Positions 23,708-30,509 of a stretch of 39,269 nucleotides of DNA are shown piece after piece; within the stretch, counting starts at the first letter, position 1; every line of letters starts with the position of its first letter. The stretch comes from Bacteriovoracaceae bacterium (GTDB lineage Bacteria > Bdellovibrionota > Bacteriovoracia > Bacteriovoracales > Bacteriovoracaceae). The stretch lies in assembly GCA_023146355.1 (NCBI GenBank), contig JAGLCH010000029.1, forward strand, positions 1 to 39,269. Reading direction: 5' to 3'. The notes under the pieces are model-generated. The model ran no database searches. It was not told the origin of the DNA and saw nothing but the letters and a program-made list of their open reading frames with translations. Made by a program: the position numbers and the translations under genes.

Positions 23708-23927
23708 ACTATGATCCTTTGAAAATTGTTTATTATTTGCTTTAAGATGTACCACGGCCTGAGCATGAAATGAAGAGTAGATATTGAGCTTTTTTTTTCG
23801 AATTGTAAGAATTTGCATTAATAACAACGTACTATCAAGTGTTTGTGTGACTGATAAAATATTGGAAGTACTGAATTGTTTATGCAATACTTCATCGTTG
23901 CTCACTGAATTCTGGAGTGTCCTAAAC
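23708..23927. other. Divergent intergenic region between udk and prmA
   Basis: 220 bases that must hold promoters for both directions. The minus-strand frame is open here, but I interpret it as upstream sequence because a good RBS and GTG lie at 23707. AT-rich with a T9 run (23790-23798). I could not place either promoter convincingly. GGAG at 23914-23917 probably serves prmA. Confidence 0.55.
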
Positions 23928-24890
23928 ATGAATAAATACTACCGAATTGTTGTTACAGGTAAGACCCAAGAGCTTACACCATTAATGACCGAGGCCATAA
24001 CTAATTTTGGCTGCCAGGGAGTAGAAGAGTTTGCATTTGAAGAGGAACGCGTAGATGAAATCCTTGGAGAGAGAGCATATTCTGGAGGAGATATTCCATT
24101 GAGCGTCATTAATGAGGTTGAAGATGCCGCTAGCGCAGAAGCTGAGGTTAGTTTCAACTTTTTCTTCTATGACGATGGGTGCGAGGAACGTGCAACTCTT
24201 TTTTATGGTCACCTTGAAAGTCTTCCGAATGTATGTGGGAAACTTCTCGAAGAGTCTTGGAAAGACTGGAATAGTGAGTGGCGGAAACACTTTACGCCCC
24301 TTCAGATATCGGAGAAGCTTCATATCATACCCGAATGGATGAAGGGTGAGGCCGATGAAGATTGTTCACTTTATATCTACCCAGGTATGGGCTTTGGTAC
24401 AGGAAGTCATGAGACAACCTTTATTTGCCTTTCTATTTTAGAAAAACTGATCCAACTTGACTGCAAGGTAGATAGAGTTCTCGACTTCGGCTGCGGCTCA
24501 GGTATTTTAGGCGCAGCTTCAATCATGCGCAAAGATTCGATCGTCGACTTCTGTGATGTTGATAGAGATGCTTTAGACAATACACTACAAAACCTTCAGC
24601 TCAATTTTGAAGAGTCTAAACTCAATGGTCATAGACTAGTTTTGCGAGAGAGATTCACTATTGAGGATGAATATGACTTGGTGTTTGCAAATATTTTAGA
24701 ACATGTACTGATTCAAGAAAAGCAAATTATAATTGGAGGCCTAAAAGTCGGGGGACATCTTGTTCTCTCAGGCATATTGAATGAGCAGGTTAACGATGTG
24801 ATTAGATGTTACACAGCTGCTGGCCTATCGGTTGAAGAGATTCTCTCAAAAGGGGATTGGAGTGGCATCCTATTAAGGAGAACAAAATAA
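23928..24890 (+). CDS. prmA: Ribosomal protein L11 methyltransferase
   Basis: SAM-dependent methylation of ribosomal protein L11. 320 residues. The N-terminal domain (to about 130) includes SWKDWNSEWRKHFTPLQI, then PGMGFGTGSHETT, the family's AFGTGTHxTT block, SAM motif VLDFGCGSGILGAASI, DVDRDAL, and VFANILEHVLI (family ANIL). The start is ATG 23928 with GGAG ten bases upstream; an in-frame ATG 144 bases earlier would add 48 residues that do not resemble the family. The stop overlaps the rsmE start. Confidence 0.93.
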   Translation: MNKYYRIVVTGKTQELTPLMTEAITNFGCQGVEEFAFEEERVDEILGERAYSGGDIPLSVINEVEDAASAEAEVSFNFFFYDDGCEERATLFYGHLESLPNVCGKLLEESWKDWNSEWRKHFTPLQISEKLHIIPEWMKGEADEDCSLYIYPGMGFGTGSHETTFICLSILEKLIQLDCKVDRVLDFGCGSGILGAASIMRKDSIVDFCDVDRDALDNTLQNLQLNFEESKLNGHRLVLRERFTIEDEYDLVFANILEHVLIQEKQIIIGGLKVGGHLVLSGILNEQVNDVIRCYTAAGLSVEEILSKGDWSGILLRRTK

Positions 24891-25603
24891 TGCGCGCAAT
24901 CTTTTTAGAATCAATGGAAAATTTAGGTCCTGGTTTAAGTACATGCCTTGAAGGGGACAGAGCAAAGCATTTAATTAAATCTATTCGAATTAATGAAGGT
25001 GAAGAACTTCTTTTGATGGATGGTAAAGGAACTGTTGCTAAAGCAACTGTAACCGAAATTTTAAAAAAACAAGTGGTATTAACCATTGCCTCTACTCGCT
25101 TTGTACCTAAAGAAAAAGAAATTGATCTCCTTATTTGCCTTCCAAAAAAGGATGCATTTGAAGAGATTGTAAGAGGGGCAGTTGAAATGGGAATATCTAA
25201 AATAATTCCCGCTTATTCAGAATTTTCTCAAGGAAAATTTAAGCCAAGTGAGAGATATGATCGCATAATTGAAAGTGGCATAATTCAATCCAATAATGCT
25301 CACGGGCCGATTCTTTCGGCGGCAATCGATTTGACTGACCTAGAAAATATCTCATCTTTTTATGACAAGATTATTTACTTTAGTTCTAGAAAAGGTGATG
25401 CCCTCAGTCTCTCTGGTGATGAGAAAAAGATTCTTCTTATTATTGGCCCTGAAGGTGGGCTCTCCGAAGAGGAAGAGAAAATTTTAGCAGAACATAAAAA
25501 AGCTGAAACGATTCATATTCCTTGTCCTATTATGAGAGCACCTACAGCATTCAACGTAGGTGTAGGGTACCTCCATGGTACTCTTCAAGCATTGAAGCCG
25601 TAG
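24890..25603 (+). CDS. rsmE: 16S rRNA m3U1498 methyltransferase RsmE
   Basis: SPOUT-class enzyme that methylates N3 of U1498. 237 residues from ATG 24890, which shares an A with the prmA stop (TAATG) and has AAGGAG nine bases upstream. An earlier in-frame start at 24857 is inside prmA and lacks an RBS. Signatures: MRAIFLES start, an N-terminal PUA-like part (RAKHLIKSIRINEGEELLLMDGKG), PKKDAFEEIVRGAVEMGISKIIP, and the knot motif LLIIGPEGGLSEEEE. The prmA-rsmE pairing is widespread. Confidence 0.93.
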   Translation: MRAIFLESMENLGPGLSTCLEGDRAKHLIKSIRINEGEELLLMDGKGTVAKATVTEILKKQVVLTIASTRFVPKEKEIDLLICLPKKDAFEEIVRGAVEMGISKIIPAYSEFSQGKFKPSERYDRIIESGIIQSNNAHGPILSAAIDLTDLENISSFYDKIIYFSSRKGDALSLSGDEKKILLIIGPEGGLSEEEEKILAEHKKAETIHIPCPIMRAPTAFNVGVGYLHGTLQALKP

Positions 25604-25652
25604 AGAAAATATGAGAAAGTGTATAATAATTTAATTTAAAACGAGTGGACAC

Positions 25653-26327
25653 ATGGCAGACTTTGACGATTTTGATGACTTTGATTTTAAGCCCGTAACA
25701 AAAGGGCTTGGTTTTCACCATGGGGATAAAAAAGAATCAAAAAAATTTAATAGAACTGGTGCTTTAGAAAAAAATATAGAGCGACGACGCAAGCCCCTTG
25801 GGGACGATTTACCCATTAATTCAATTTCAAAAGATAACCTCTCCTCATTTTATCAAACAAGTCAGGGTCCTTCATCTGAGCCTTCAATTACAGTGTCAGC
25901 ACTCAATCAAGACATTCCTGTTAGAGAAGTGCACGAGAGTGCATCTTTTTATATTCGATTCGTTTCTTGGGTCTCTGACCTTATAGTTGTTATATCATTG
26001 CTCGCAGTGACTCTTTGTGGCTTCTTTATTTTACTAGGGGTTGGTTTTTCACAAATTGATTCAATGCTCACATTATCTGAATTCACTATTTTTGGTGGTG
26101 TCTTTTTTAGTGTTTTTTATGTCGCATACTTTTCGGTGCTTGATCTCAATGGGTCACTTGGTAAAATGCTCTTTGGGCTAATAGTGAAGAGTGATGAGGG
26201 TAACTTATCTCTCAATCAAACAATGATTAGAAGTATGATCACGCTATTCTCATTTGTCCTTTTATTTTTTCCCGCACTGATAGATCTTCAGGGAAAAATA
26301 ACACACACAAAAGTTGTTAGGAAATAA
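25653..26327 (+). CDS. RDD-family membrane protein with Asp/Phe-rich N-terminus
   Basis: 224 residues. The first 90 are soluble and unusual: DFDDFDDFDF, then KPVTKGLGFHHG, then a Lys/Ser-rich disordered part. The rest is an RDD-type membrane unit: RFVSWVSDLIVV starts the first segment at about 102-130, a second lies at about 140-165 (FGGVFFSVFYVAYFSVL), then GSLGKMLFGLIVKS, the usual G-x-x-x-GK-x-x-x-G-L-V block, and a third at about 195-212. RDD proteins are poorly characterised; some act in ion or small-molecule transport. TATAAT (25622-25627) upstream may be a -10 element, but no -35 is evident. hldE-C starts one base after the stop. Confidence 0.8.
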   Translation: MADFDDFDDFDFKPVTKGLGFHHGDKKESKKFNRTGALEKNIERRRKPLGDDLPINSISKDNLSSFYQTSQGPSSEPSITVSALNQDIPVREVHESASFYIRFVSWVSDLIVVISLLAVTLCGFFILLGVGFSQIDSMLTLSEFTIFGGVFFSVFYVAYFSVLDLNGSLGKMLFGLIVKSDEGNLSLNQTMIRSMITLFSFVLLFFPALIDLQGKITHTKVVRK

Positions 26328-26328
26328 C

Positions 26329-26790
26329 ATGTTTGAGCTCTCAAGTGCTGCGAAAGAATTCATTGAAAAAAATTCTGATAAAAAAATTGTTTTTACCAAT
26401 GGTTGCTTTGACATTGTTCATGTGGGTCATATTGCTTATCTTAATGAAGCGCGTGCCCAAGGGGATCTTCTCTTTATGGGTTTGAACTCAGACAATAGCA
26501 TTAAGAGACTCAAAGGTGATGATCGACCGATTAATTGTGAGGCCGATAGAAAGTTTTTTATGGAAAATCTCAAGCCTATCGATTTTGTCGAGATTTTCGA
26601 AGAAGATACACCTATGGATCTTATCAGCGCAGTTCTCCCTGATGTTCTCGTTAAAGGGGGCGATTGGACTCCTGCTCAGATTGTTGGCTCAGATGTTGTT
26701 TTGGCCAATGGTGGAGAAGTTAAAAGTCTACTCTTTAAGCATGGTTACTCCACAACTAATATGATTCAAAAGCTCCAAGGGAAACAGTAG
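26329..26790 (+). CDS. D-beta-heptose 1-phosphate adenylyltransferase (HldE C-half / RfaE2)
   Basis: Transfers AMP from ATP to heptose 1-phosphate to make ADP-heptose precursor for LPS core. 153 residues. Nucleotidyltransferase marks: VFTNGCFDIVHVGHIAYL with HxGH (31-34), and LVKGGDW near the end of the fold. In E. coli this is the C-terminal half of the bifunctional HldE; here it is a stand-alone protein and no kinase half (HldA) is adjacent. The start is ATG 26329 (AGGAAATAAC upstream), one base after the RDD gene; an earlier TTG would overlap that gene. The two GT9 genes at 35755-39183 would use its product if they are heptosyltransferases. Confidence 0.9.
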   Translation: MFELSSAAKEFIEKNSDKKIVFTNGCFDIVHVGHIAYLNEARAQGDLLFMGLNSDNSIKRLKGDDRPINCEADRKFFMENLKPIDFVEIFEEDTPMDLISAVLPDVLVKGGDWTPAQIVGSDVVLANGGEVKSLLFKHGYSTTNMIQKLQGKQ

Positions 26791-26862
26791 TTTTAAAAAA
26801 TACTGGACTTCTTTTGTCGGGTTAAGTTCCTGAATTTATTCGTCAATTTCTTGTTTTATTGC

Positions 26863-26889
26863 TTAAGTTTTATGATCCAGTACCGAATC
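26863..26889 (+). promoter_or_regulatory. Sigma-28-like promoter of first plus-strand flagellin
   Basis: TTAAGTTT (26863-26870), 11-base spacer, ACCGAATC (26882-26889), compared with TAAAGTTT-N11-GCCGATAA. Transcription would start near 26896 and give a leader of about 100 bases. Confidence 0.72.
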
Positions 26890-26894
26890 GTTGT

Positions 26895-26991
26895 ATGAGG
26901 CATTGTGGGATTTGCCTCATTACTTATTAATCGCAAACAAGGTAGTTTGCATTAAAAATGAAGACAAGGAGGTGCTTCAAGATTCGAGGAG
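26895..26991 (+). promoter_or_regulatory. Flagellin leader: 5' hairpin and two GGA sites
   Basis: ATGAGGCA (26895-26902) pairs perfectly with TGCCTCAT (26913-26920) around a ten-base loop, at the predicted transcript start. Further down, ACAAGGAGGT (26964-26973) is a full anti-SD match but lies too far from the ATG to act as RBS; GAGGAG (26986-26991), six bases before the ATG, does that job. The first resembles the CsrA site (ACARGGAxGT), and the second GGA overlaps the RBS 20 bases later, which is the layout of B. subtilis hag. Binding by CsrA is inferred. Confidence 0.5.
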
Positions 26992-26997
26992 TATGAA

Positions 26998-27831
26998 ATG
27001 GGATTACGTATTAACACAAATGTAGCATCGCTAAGTGCACAAAGAAGTTTGAGCAACAACACAGCAGCGAAGAACTCCAACATGGAGAAGCTTTCTTCTG
27101 GCTCAAGAATTAATAAGGCAGCTGACGACGCTGCGGGACTGGCCATCAGTGAGAAAATGAAGGCACAGATCCGTGGTTCACAGCAAGCTGATAGAAACGC
27201 GAATGACGCGATTTCTCTTATCCAAGTTGCAGAGGGTGCATCGAGCGAGGTATCAAATATCTTGGTTCGTTTGAGAGAACTCTCAGTACAATCTGCATCG
27301 GATACAGTAGGTGATACTGAAAGAGCATTCACTGATATGGAGTATCAAAACCTAGCGCAAGAAGTTGATCGTATTGCACAATCAACAACTTTCAACGGGA
27401 AAACTCTTATCAATGGTGAAGGTGAGACAGTTGACTTCCAAATTGGAACGTACAACGATGAAAATAATGATCGACTGTCATATGACATTAGTTCTGCAAG
27501 TCTTACTACAAGCTCCCTAGGTATCGATGGTTCTGGTGTTGCCTCAAAAGAGGCCTCACAAGAGAATCTCGTGAAGATTGATGAAGCGCTAGATGTCGTG
27601 AATGGTAACAGAGCTAACTTTGGTGCCCTTCAAAACAGATTGCAGTCTGCTTCAAGAAATCTTCAGGTGAAAACTGAAAACCTATCTGCGGCGAACAGTC
27701 GAATTCGTGACACTGACATTGCAGCAGCATCTGCAGAGATGACGAAGAACAGCATTTTGACGCAGTCTGGAACCTCAGTATTGGCGCAAGCTAACAATGC
27801 TGGACAAGCAGCACTAAGACTTATTGGCTGA
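26998..27831 (+). CDS. Flagellin
   Basis: 277 residues made only of the conserved terminal domains. MGLRINTNVASLSAQRSL start, EKLSSGSRINKAADDAAGLAISEKMKAQIRG, NDAISLIQVAEGA, LRELSVQSASDT, TTFNGKTLING, and the C-terminal ENLSAANSRIRDTDIAAASAEMTK, ending NNAGQAALRLIG. This is very close to typical bacterial flagellins minus the surface domain. RBS GAGGAG at 26986. It has its own sigma-28-like promoter and terminator, so it is monocistronic. The LSSG-R-I-N and Q-A-LRL-I ends suggest normal assembly. Confidence 0.96.
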   Translation: MGLRINTNVASLSAQRSLSNNTAAKNSNMEKLSSGSRINKAADDAAGLAISEKMKAQIRGSQQADRNANDAISLIQVAEGASSEVSNILVRLRELSVQSASDTVGDTERAFTDMEYQNLAQEVDRIAQSTTFNGKTLINGEGETVDFQIGTYNDENNDRLSYDISSASLTTSSLGIDGSGVASKEASQENLVKIDEALDVVNGNRANFGALQNRLQSASRNLQVKTENLSAANSRIRDTDIAAASAEMTKNSILTQSGTSVLAQANNAGQAALRLIG

Positions 27832-27886
27832 TTCTTTTACTAAAATCCATTTGACCTTAAGAACCTCATTCTTAAGTACACACCCG

Positions 27887-27914
27887 GCCCTGCTCGCAAG
27901 AGTGGGGCTTTTTT
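27887..27914 (+). terminator. Intrinsic terminator after flagellin
   Basis: GCCCTGCTC (27887-27895) and GAGTGGGGC (27900-27908) make a nine-pair stem with two G-U pairs and a GCAA tetraloop, followed by TTTTTT. It begins 55 bases after the flagellin stop. Confidence 0.9.
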
Positions 27915-27992
27915 ATTCTTATATTTAATAATGGCCAAAGCATGGATATTTCAAGAATAAAGCATTTTTTTAAAGAAAAAAGACATTAAGTT

Positions 27993-28056
27993 ACAAAAAC
28001 ACTCAAGTATTCTCCTGGTCTGGCGATAAGTTATTTGTCTGACAAAAACACTCAAG
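27993..28056 (+). repeat. 15-bp direct repeat around flagellin promoter
   Basis: ACAAAAACACTCAAG occurs exactly at 27993-28007 and 28042-28056, 49 bases apart. The first copy supplies the start of the sigma-28 -35 element (TCAAGTAT); the second lies just after the predicted transcript start. Possibly an activator or anti-activator site; no known site matches. Confidence 0.6.
28003..28029 (+). promoter_or_regulatory. Sigma-28-like promoter of second plus-strand flagellin
   Basis: TCAAGTAT (28003-28010), 11-base spacer, GGCGATAA (28022-28029). The -10 matches seven of eight positions of GCCGATAA. Predicted start near 28036, leader about 95 bases. Confidence 0.82.
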
Positions 28057-28070
28057 CAACTGGCTGAGTG
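28049..28070 (+). promoter_or_regulatory. Leader hairpin of second flagellin mRNA
   Basis: CACTCA (28049-28054) and TGAGTG (28065-28070) form a six-pair stem about 13 bases after the predicted start. It overlaps the second copy of the direct repeat. Weaker than the hairpins of the two other flagellin leaders. Confidence 0.35.
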
Positions 28071-28130
28071 AAATAATCGGGCATGGGCATATTAACTATC
28101 ATTTATAAAATGGGAAACCAGGAGAAAAAA

Positions 28131-28967
28131 ATGGGACTACGAATTGCAACAAACATCGTATCAGAATCGGTTCAAAAGAACCTAAGACAGTCATCTGCTA
28201 AGGCGCAGAGCAGCCTTGAAAAACTATCATCAGGTAAGAGAATCAATAAAGCATCTGATGACGCAGCAGGATTGGCAATCGCAACAAACTTAGATGCACA
28301 GACTAAAGGTCTTCGTCAGGCAACAAGAAATGCTAACGACGGTGTTAGTCTGATTCAAACTGCAGAAGGTGGAATGAATGAAGTATCAAACATCCTCATA
28401 CGACTTCGTGAATTAACAATACAGGCAGCATCAGACACTGTAGGCGACAAGGAAAGAGGATTTCTCGATAACGAGTACCAACAATTGACATCAGAAGTTG
28501 ACCGAATAGCACAAGCAACTGTTTTCAACGGAGCCTCACTGCTAGACGGAGAAAATGAAACCGGCACAATGGACTTCCAAGTCGGGGCCTTTGAGGGCGA
28601 ACAAAACGTAATACAATTTGATGCAAATGCAACGAATATCACAGCAGACAGCATTGGAATTGAGGGAAGCGGAGTTTCATCGAAAGAAGGGGCGCAAGAT
28701 TCCATTTCATCAATTGATGATGCTATTAATAAAGTGAGTGGCCAAAGGGCGAACCTTGGTGCCATCCAGAGTCGACTACAGTCGACTGTAGCAAACCTCG
28801 AAACTCAAACAATCAATCAAGAGGCAGCAAGATCAACCATTCAGGATGCCGATATCGCAGCAGAATCTGCAACTCTGGCATCAAACAATGTAATCAAAAG
28901 TGCAGGTATCTCGACCTTAGCGCAAGCTAACTCGATCCCTAACTCAGCTCTTAGATTAATCAGCTAA
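28131..28967 (+). CDS. Flagellin
   Basis: 278 residues, terminal domains only. MGLRIATNIVSESVQKNL start, LEKLSSGKRINKASDDAAGLAIATNLDAQ, NDGVSLIQTAEGGMNE, LRELTIQAASDT, ATVFNGASLLDG and the C-terminal RSTIQDADIAAESATL, ending SIPNSALRLIS. It is nearest to the flagellin at 26998 but more divergent at the C-terminus (IQDADIA rather than IRDTDIA). The ATG 28131 has AGGAG seven bases upstream and gives the flagellin N-terminus; the earlier ATG 28083 adds 16 unrelated residues. It starts 300 bases after the preceding gene, and that gap holds a terminator, direct repeat and promoter. Confidence 0.95.
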   Translation: MGLRIATNIVSESVQKNLRQSSAKAQSSLEKLSSGKRINKASDDAAGLAIATNLDAQTKGLRQATRNANDGVSLIQTAEGGMNEVSNILIRLRELTIQAASDTVGDKERGFLDNEYQQLTSEVDRIAQATVFNGASLLDGENETGTMDFQVGAFEGEQNVIQFDANATNITADSIGIEGSGVSSKEGAQDSISSIDDAINKVSGQRANLGAIQSRLQSTVANLETQTINQEAARSTIQDADIAAESATLASNNVIKSAGISTLAQANSIPNSALRLIS

Positions 28968-28974
28968 ATATATC

Positions 28975-29721
28975 ATGAAGAAATGCCCATTTCTCCTTCC
29001 TCGTGGGGTGAAAACCTCACGGGGAACCCAAAAGATGGAGAAGGGCAAAGACCAGAACAGCAGTGGAAGTAGGATGGAAAAGTTATTAAGTGAAATTGCA
29101 GGAAAAGGATACGAGGTTATTGCGTGGAATTTCATTGCCGGTCACTTTGTTAAAGCAGATGTTCTCTTAGATGCAGTAGTTACTTCCAGGAAAAAAGAGT
29201 TACACTTTAAATTTTCAAACTCATCACACCAAATGCTTAAAGAAATTGTTTCTGGTTCTGGCAAAATTAATTTCTTTATTCCTTTTAATGGCCTCCTTTT
29301 TACGTCTGAACTTAAAAAGTTAGACGATAAAAAACTCATCACAGACTATCCAACAGAAAGCGAATTACACGATAGAAGATTAAAGGATAGAGTTGAGGCT
29401 CTTGAGGTTAAAATTTCCATAAAAATTCGTGATAGGCTGGTGACAAAGAGTTGTTTTGATCTCTCTAGCGGCGGCTTCTCAGTTGTATTTATGGCCTCTG
29501 AAAACTTCAGCAATGTTTCAGAAGGTGAGGAAGTAGAGGCAAATATTCGTTATCGTGGGGAGACAATACTCCTCCTCGCAAGAAATGTAGGGAGAAAGAA
29601 AGTAGCACCATACCAATATGAGTCCATTCCCTATGCTGGAAATCGTGCTTCATTTGAATTTATTAATATTAATGCTAAAGAACGGTTACTTCTTAATGAT
29701 ATTATTGAGACCCTTAGATAA
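28975..29721 (+). CDS. PilZ-like domain protein
   Basis: 248 residues from the first ATG. A PilZ-type c-di-GMP module is suggested in the second half: basic RRLKDRVEALEVKISIKIRDR, then DLSSGGFSVVF (the D-x-S-x-x-G motif), then EEVEANIRYRGETILLLARNVGRKK and a late strand. The first half (about 40-125) has a regular alpha/beta pattern without an identified family. The true start is uncertain: a ten-pair hairpin (28999-29024) covers codons 9-17, so ATG 29035 or ATG 29074 may be used. Its place right after a flagellin suggests control of motility by c-di-GMP, a common PilZ role, but the RxxxR arginines are only loosely placed. Confidence 0.65.
   Translation: MKKCPFLLPRGVKTSRGTQKMEKGKDQNSSGSRMEKLLSEIAGKGYEVIAWNFIAGHFVKADVLLDAVVTSRKKELHFKFSNSSHQMLKEIVSGSGKINFFIPFNGLLFTSELKKLDDKKLITDYPTESELHDRRLKDRVEALEVKISIKIRDRLVTKSCFDLSSGGFSVVFMASENFSNVSEGEEVEANIRYRGETILLLARNVGRKKVAPYQYESIPYAGNRASFEFININAKERLLLNDIIETLR
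28999..29024 (+). terminator. Strong hairpin after flagellin, inside PilZ reading frame
   Basis: CCTCGTGGGG (28999-29008) and CCTCACGGGG (29015-29024) form ten pairs (two G-U) with a six-base loop, beginning 32 bases after the flagellin stop. No T-tract follows (AACCCAAAAG), so it may be a 3' stabiliser, attenuator, or a weak terminator for the flagellin. Confidence 0.45.
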
Positions 29722-29745
29722 TCCTTCCTCTTCAATCGATACCTG

Positions 29746-29751
29746 TATAAA
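29746..29751 (+). promoter_or_regulatory. Possible -10 element of the LpxH-like gene
   Basis: TATAAA ends nine bases before the ATG at 29760, so transcription would begin within about two bases of the start codon. No convincing -35 and no RBS are present. This suggests a leaderless or near-leaderless mRNA. Confidence 0.4.
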
Positions 29752-29759
29752 ATAATCCT

Positions 29760-30509
29760 ATGAAAGTTGTAGCTATTGGTGATCTTCACATTGTCCATTC
29801 AAATTCAAATGGAAAAACTGTATTTAATAAGTTTATTGAATGTGAGGATGTGCGCAACTCAGATGTTGTTGTTTTTCTAGGAGATGTTTTCGATTTGATG
29901 ATCGGAAGTCATGACATATATCTTGATAAGTTCGACTTTTTCTTTGAGGCACTTCGCTCTCTTTTACAAGATGGAAAAGAAGTATATTTCATCGTCGGAA
30001 ATCATGATTTTCACCTTGAAAAACTTTTTAACCGCTTCATTTGCAATGAAGGTCTAACTCACTCTCTATTTCATTATTCTCCGAGTCCTTTCACTCTCAC
30101 TGATGGAAGAACAACCTACTTTGGTCATGGTGATGAGCTTGAATTGTACAATTGGAAGTACCAACTCTACTCGACAGTTATTCGCTCTAACCTTTTTAAA
30201 ATAATTATAAATTCCATCTCAGAACGCTTTATTGATTGGATAGGGTCTCGCTCATCTCGCGCATCACGCAAAAGCGGAGCTAGAAAAATAAAACTAGCAG
30301 GAGAAAGAGAGCGTGCACTCAGGTTTGTCGAAACCTGTACTCGATTCTTGGAGCTAAGTAAATTTGATAACCTAATTTGTGGTCATTCTCACTTTGAGGC
30401 AGATGAAGTCATTAATGGAAAGCATTATATCAATCCAGGACATTCATCTCGAAGTCAAAAGTTTGCAATTATAGAGGATGGAAAAGCTAGGATGGCTACA
30501 CTTCAATAG
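29760..30509 (+). CDS. LpxH-like metallophosphoesterase (UDP-2,3-diacylglucosamine hydrolase family)
   Basis: 249 residues, all five metal-binding blocks present: GDLH (7-10), GD (41-42), GNHD (80-83), HGD (123-125) and GHSH (208-211). LpxH cleaves UDP-2,3-diacylglucosamine to lipid X in lipid A synthesis, at the inner membrane surface. The long insert between HGD and GHSH (about 126-207; basic, with IGSRSSRASRKSGARK) fits the LpxH lid that holds the acyl chains. The closing HYINPGHSSRSQKFAI departs from classic LpxH, so a related phosphatase is possible. The last 14 bases overlap the end of recN, which is transcribed towards it. Confidence 0.78.
   Translation: MKVVAIGDLHIVHSNSNGKTVFNKFIECEDVRNSDVVVFLGDVFDLMIGSHDIYLDKFDFFFEALRSLLQDGKEVYFIVGNHDFHLEKLFNRFICNEGLTHSLFHYSPSPFTLTDGRTTYFGHGDELELYNWKYQLYSTVIRSNLFKIIINSISERFIDWIGSRSSRASRKSGARKIKLAGERERALRFVETCTRFLELSKFDNLICGHSHFEADEVINGKHYINPGHSSRSQKFAIIEDGKARMATLQ

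Noticed and set aside
23708..23929. Uridine kinase starting at 23929
   Set aside because: The added 74 residues have no family counterpart, would clash with the prmA start, and GTG 23707 has AAGGA at good distance.
28355..28765. 136-residue minus-strand ORF in the flagellin
   Set aside because: Shadow of the flagellin reading frame; composition is that of a reversed low-complexity coding region.
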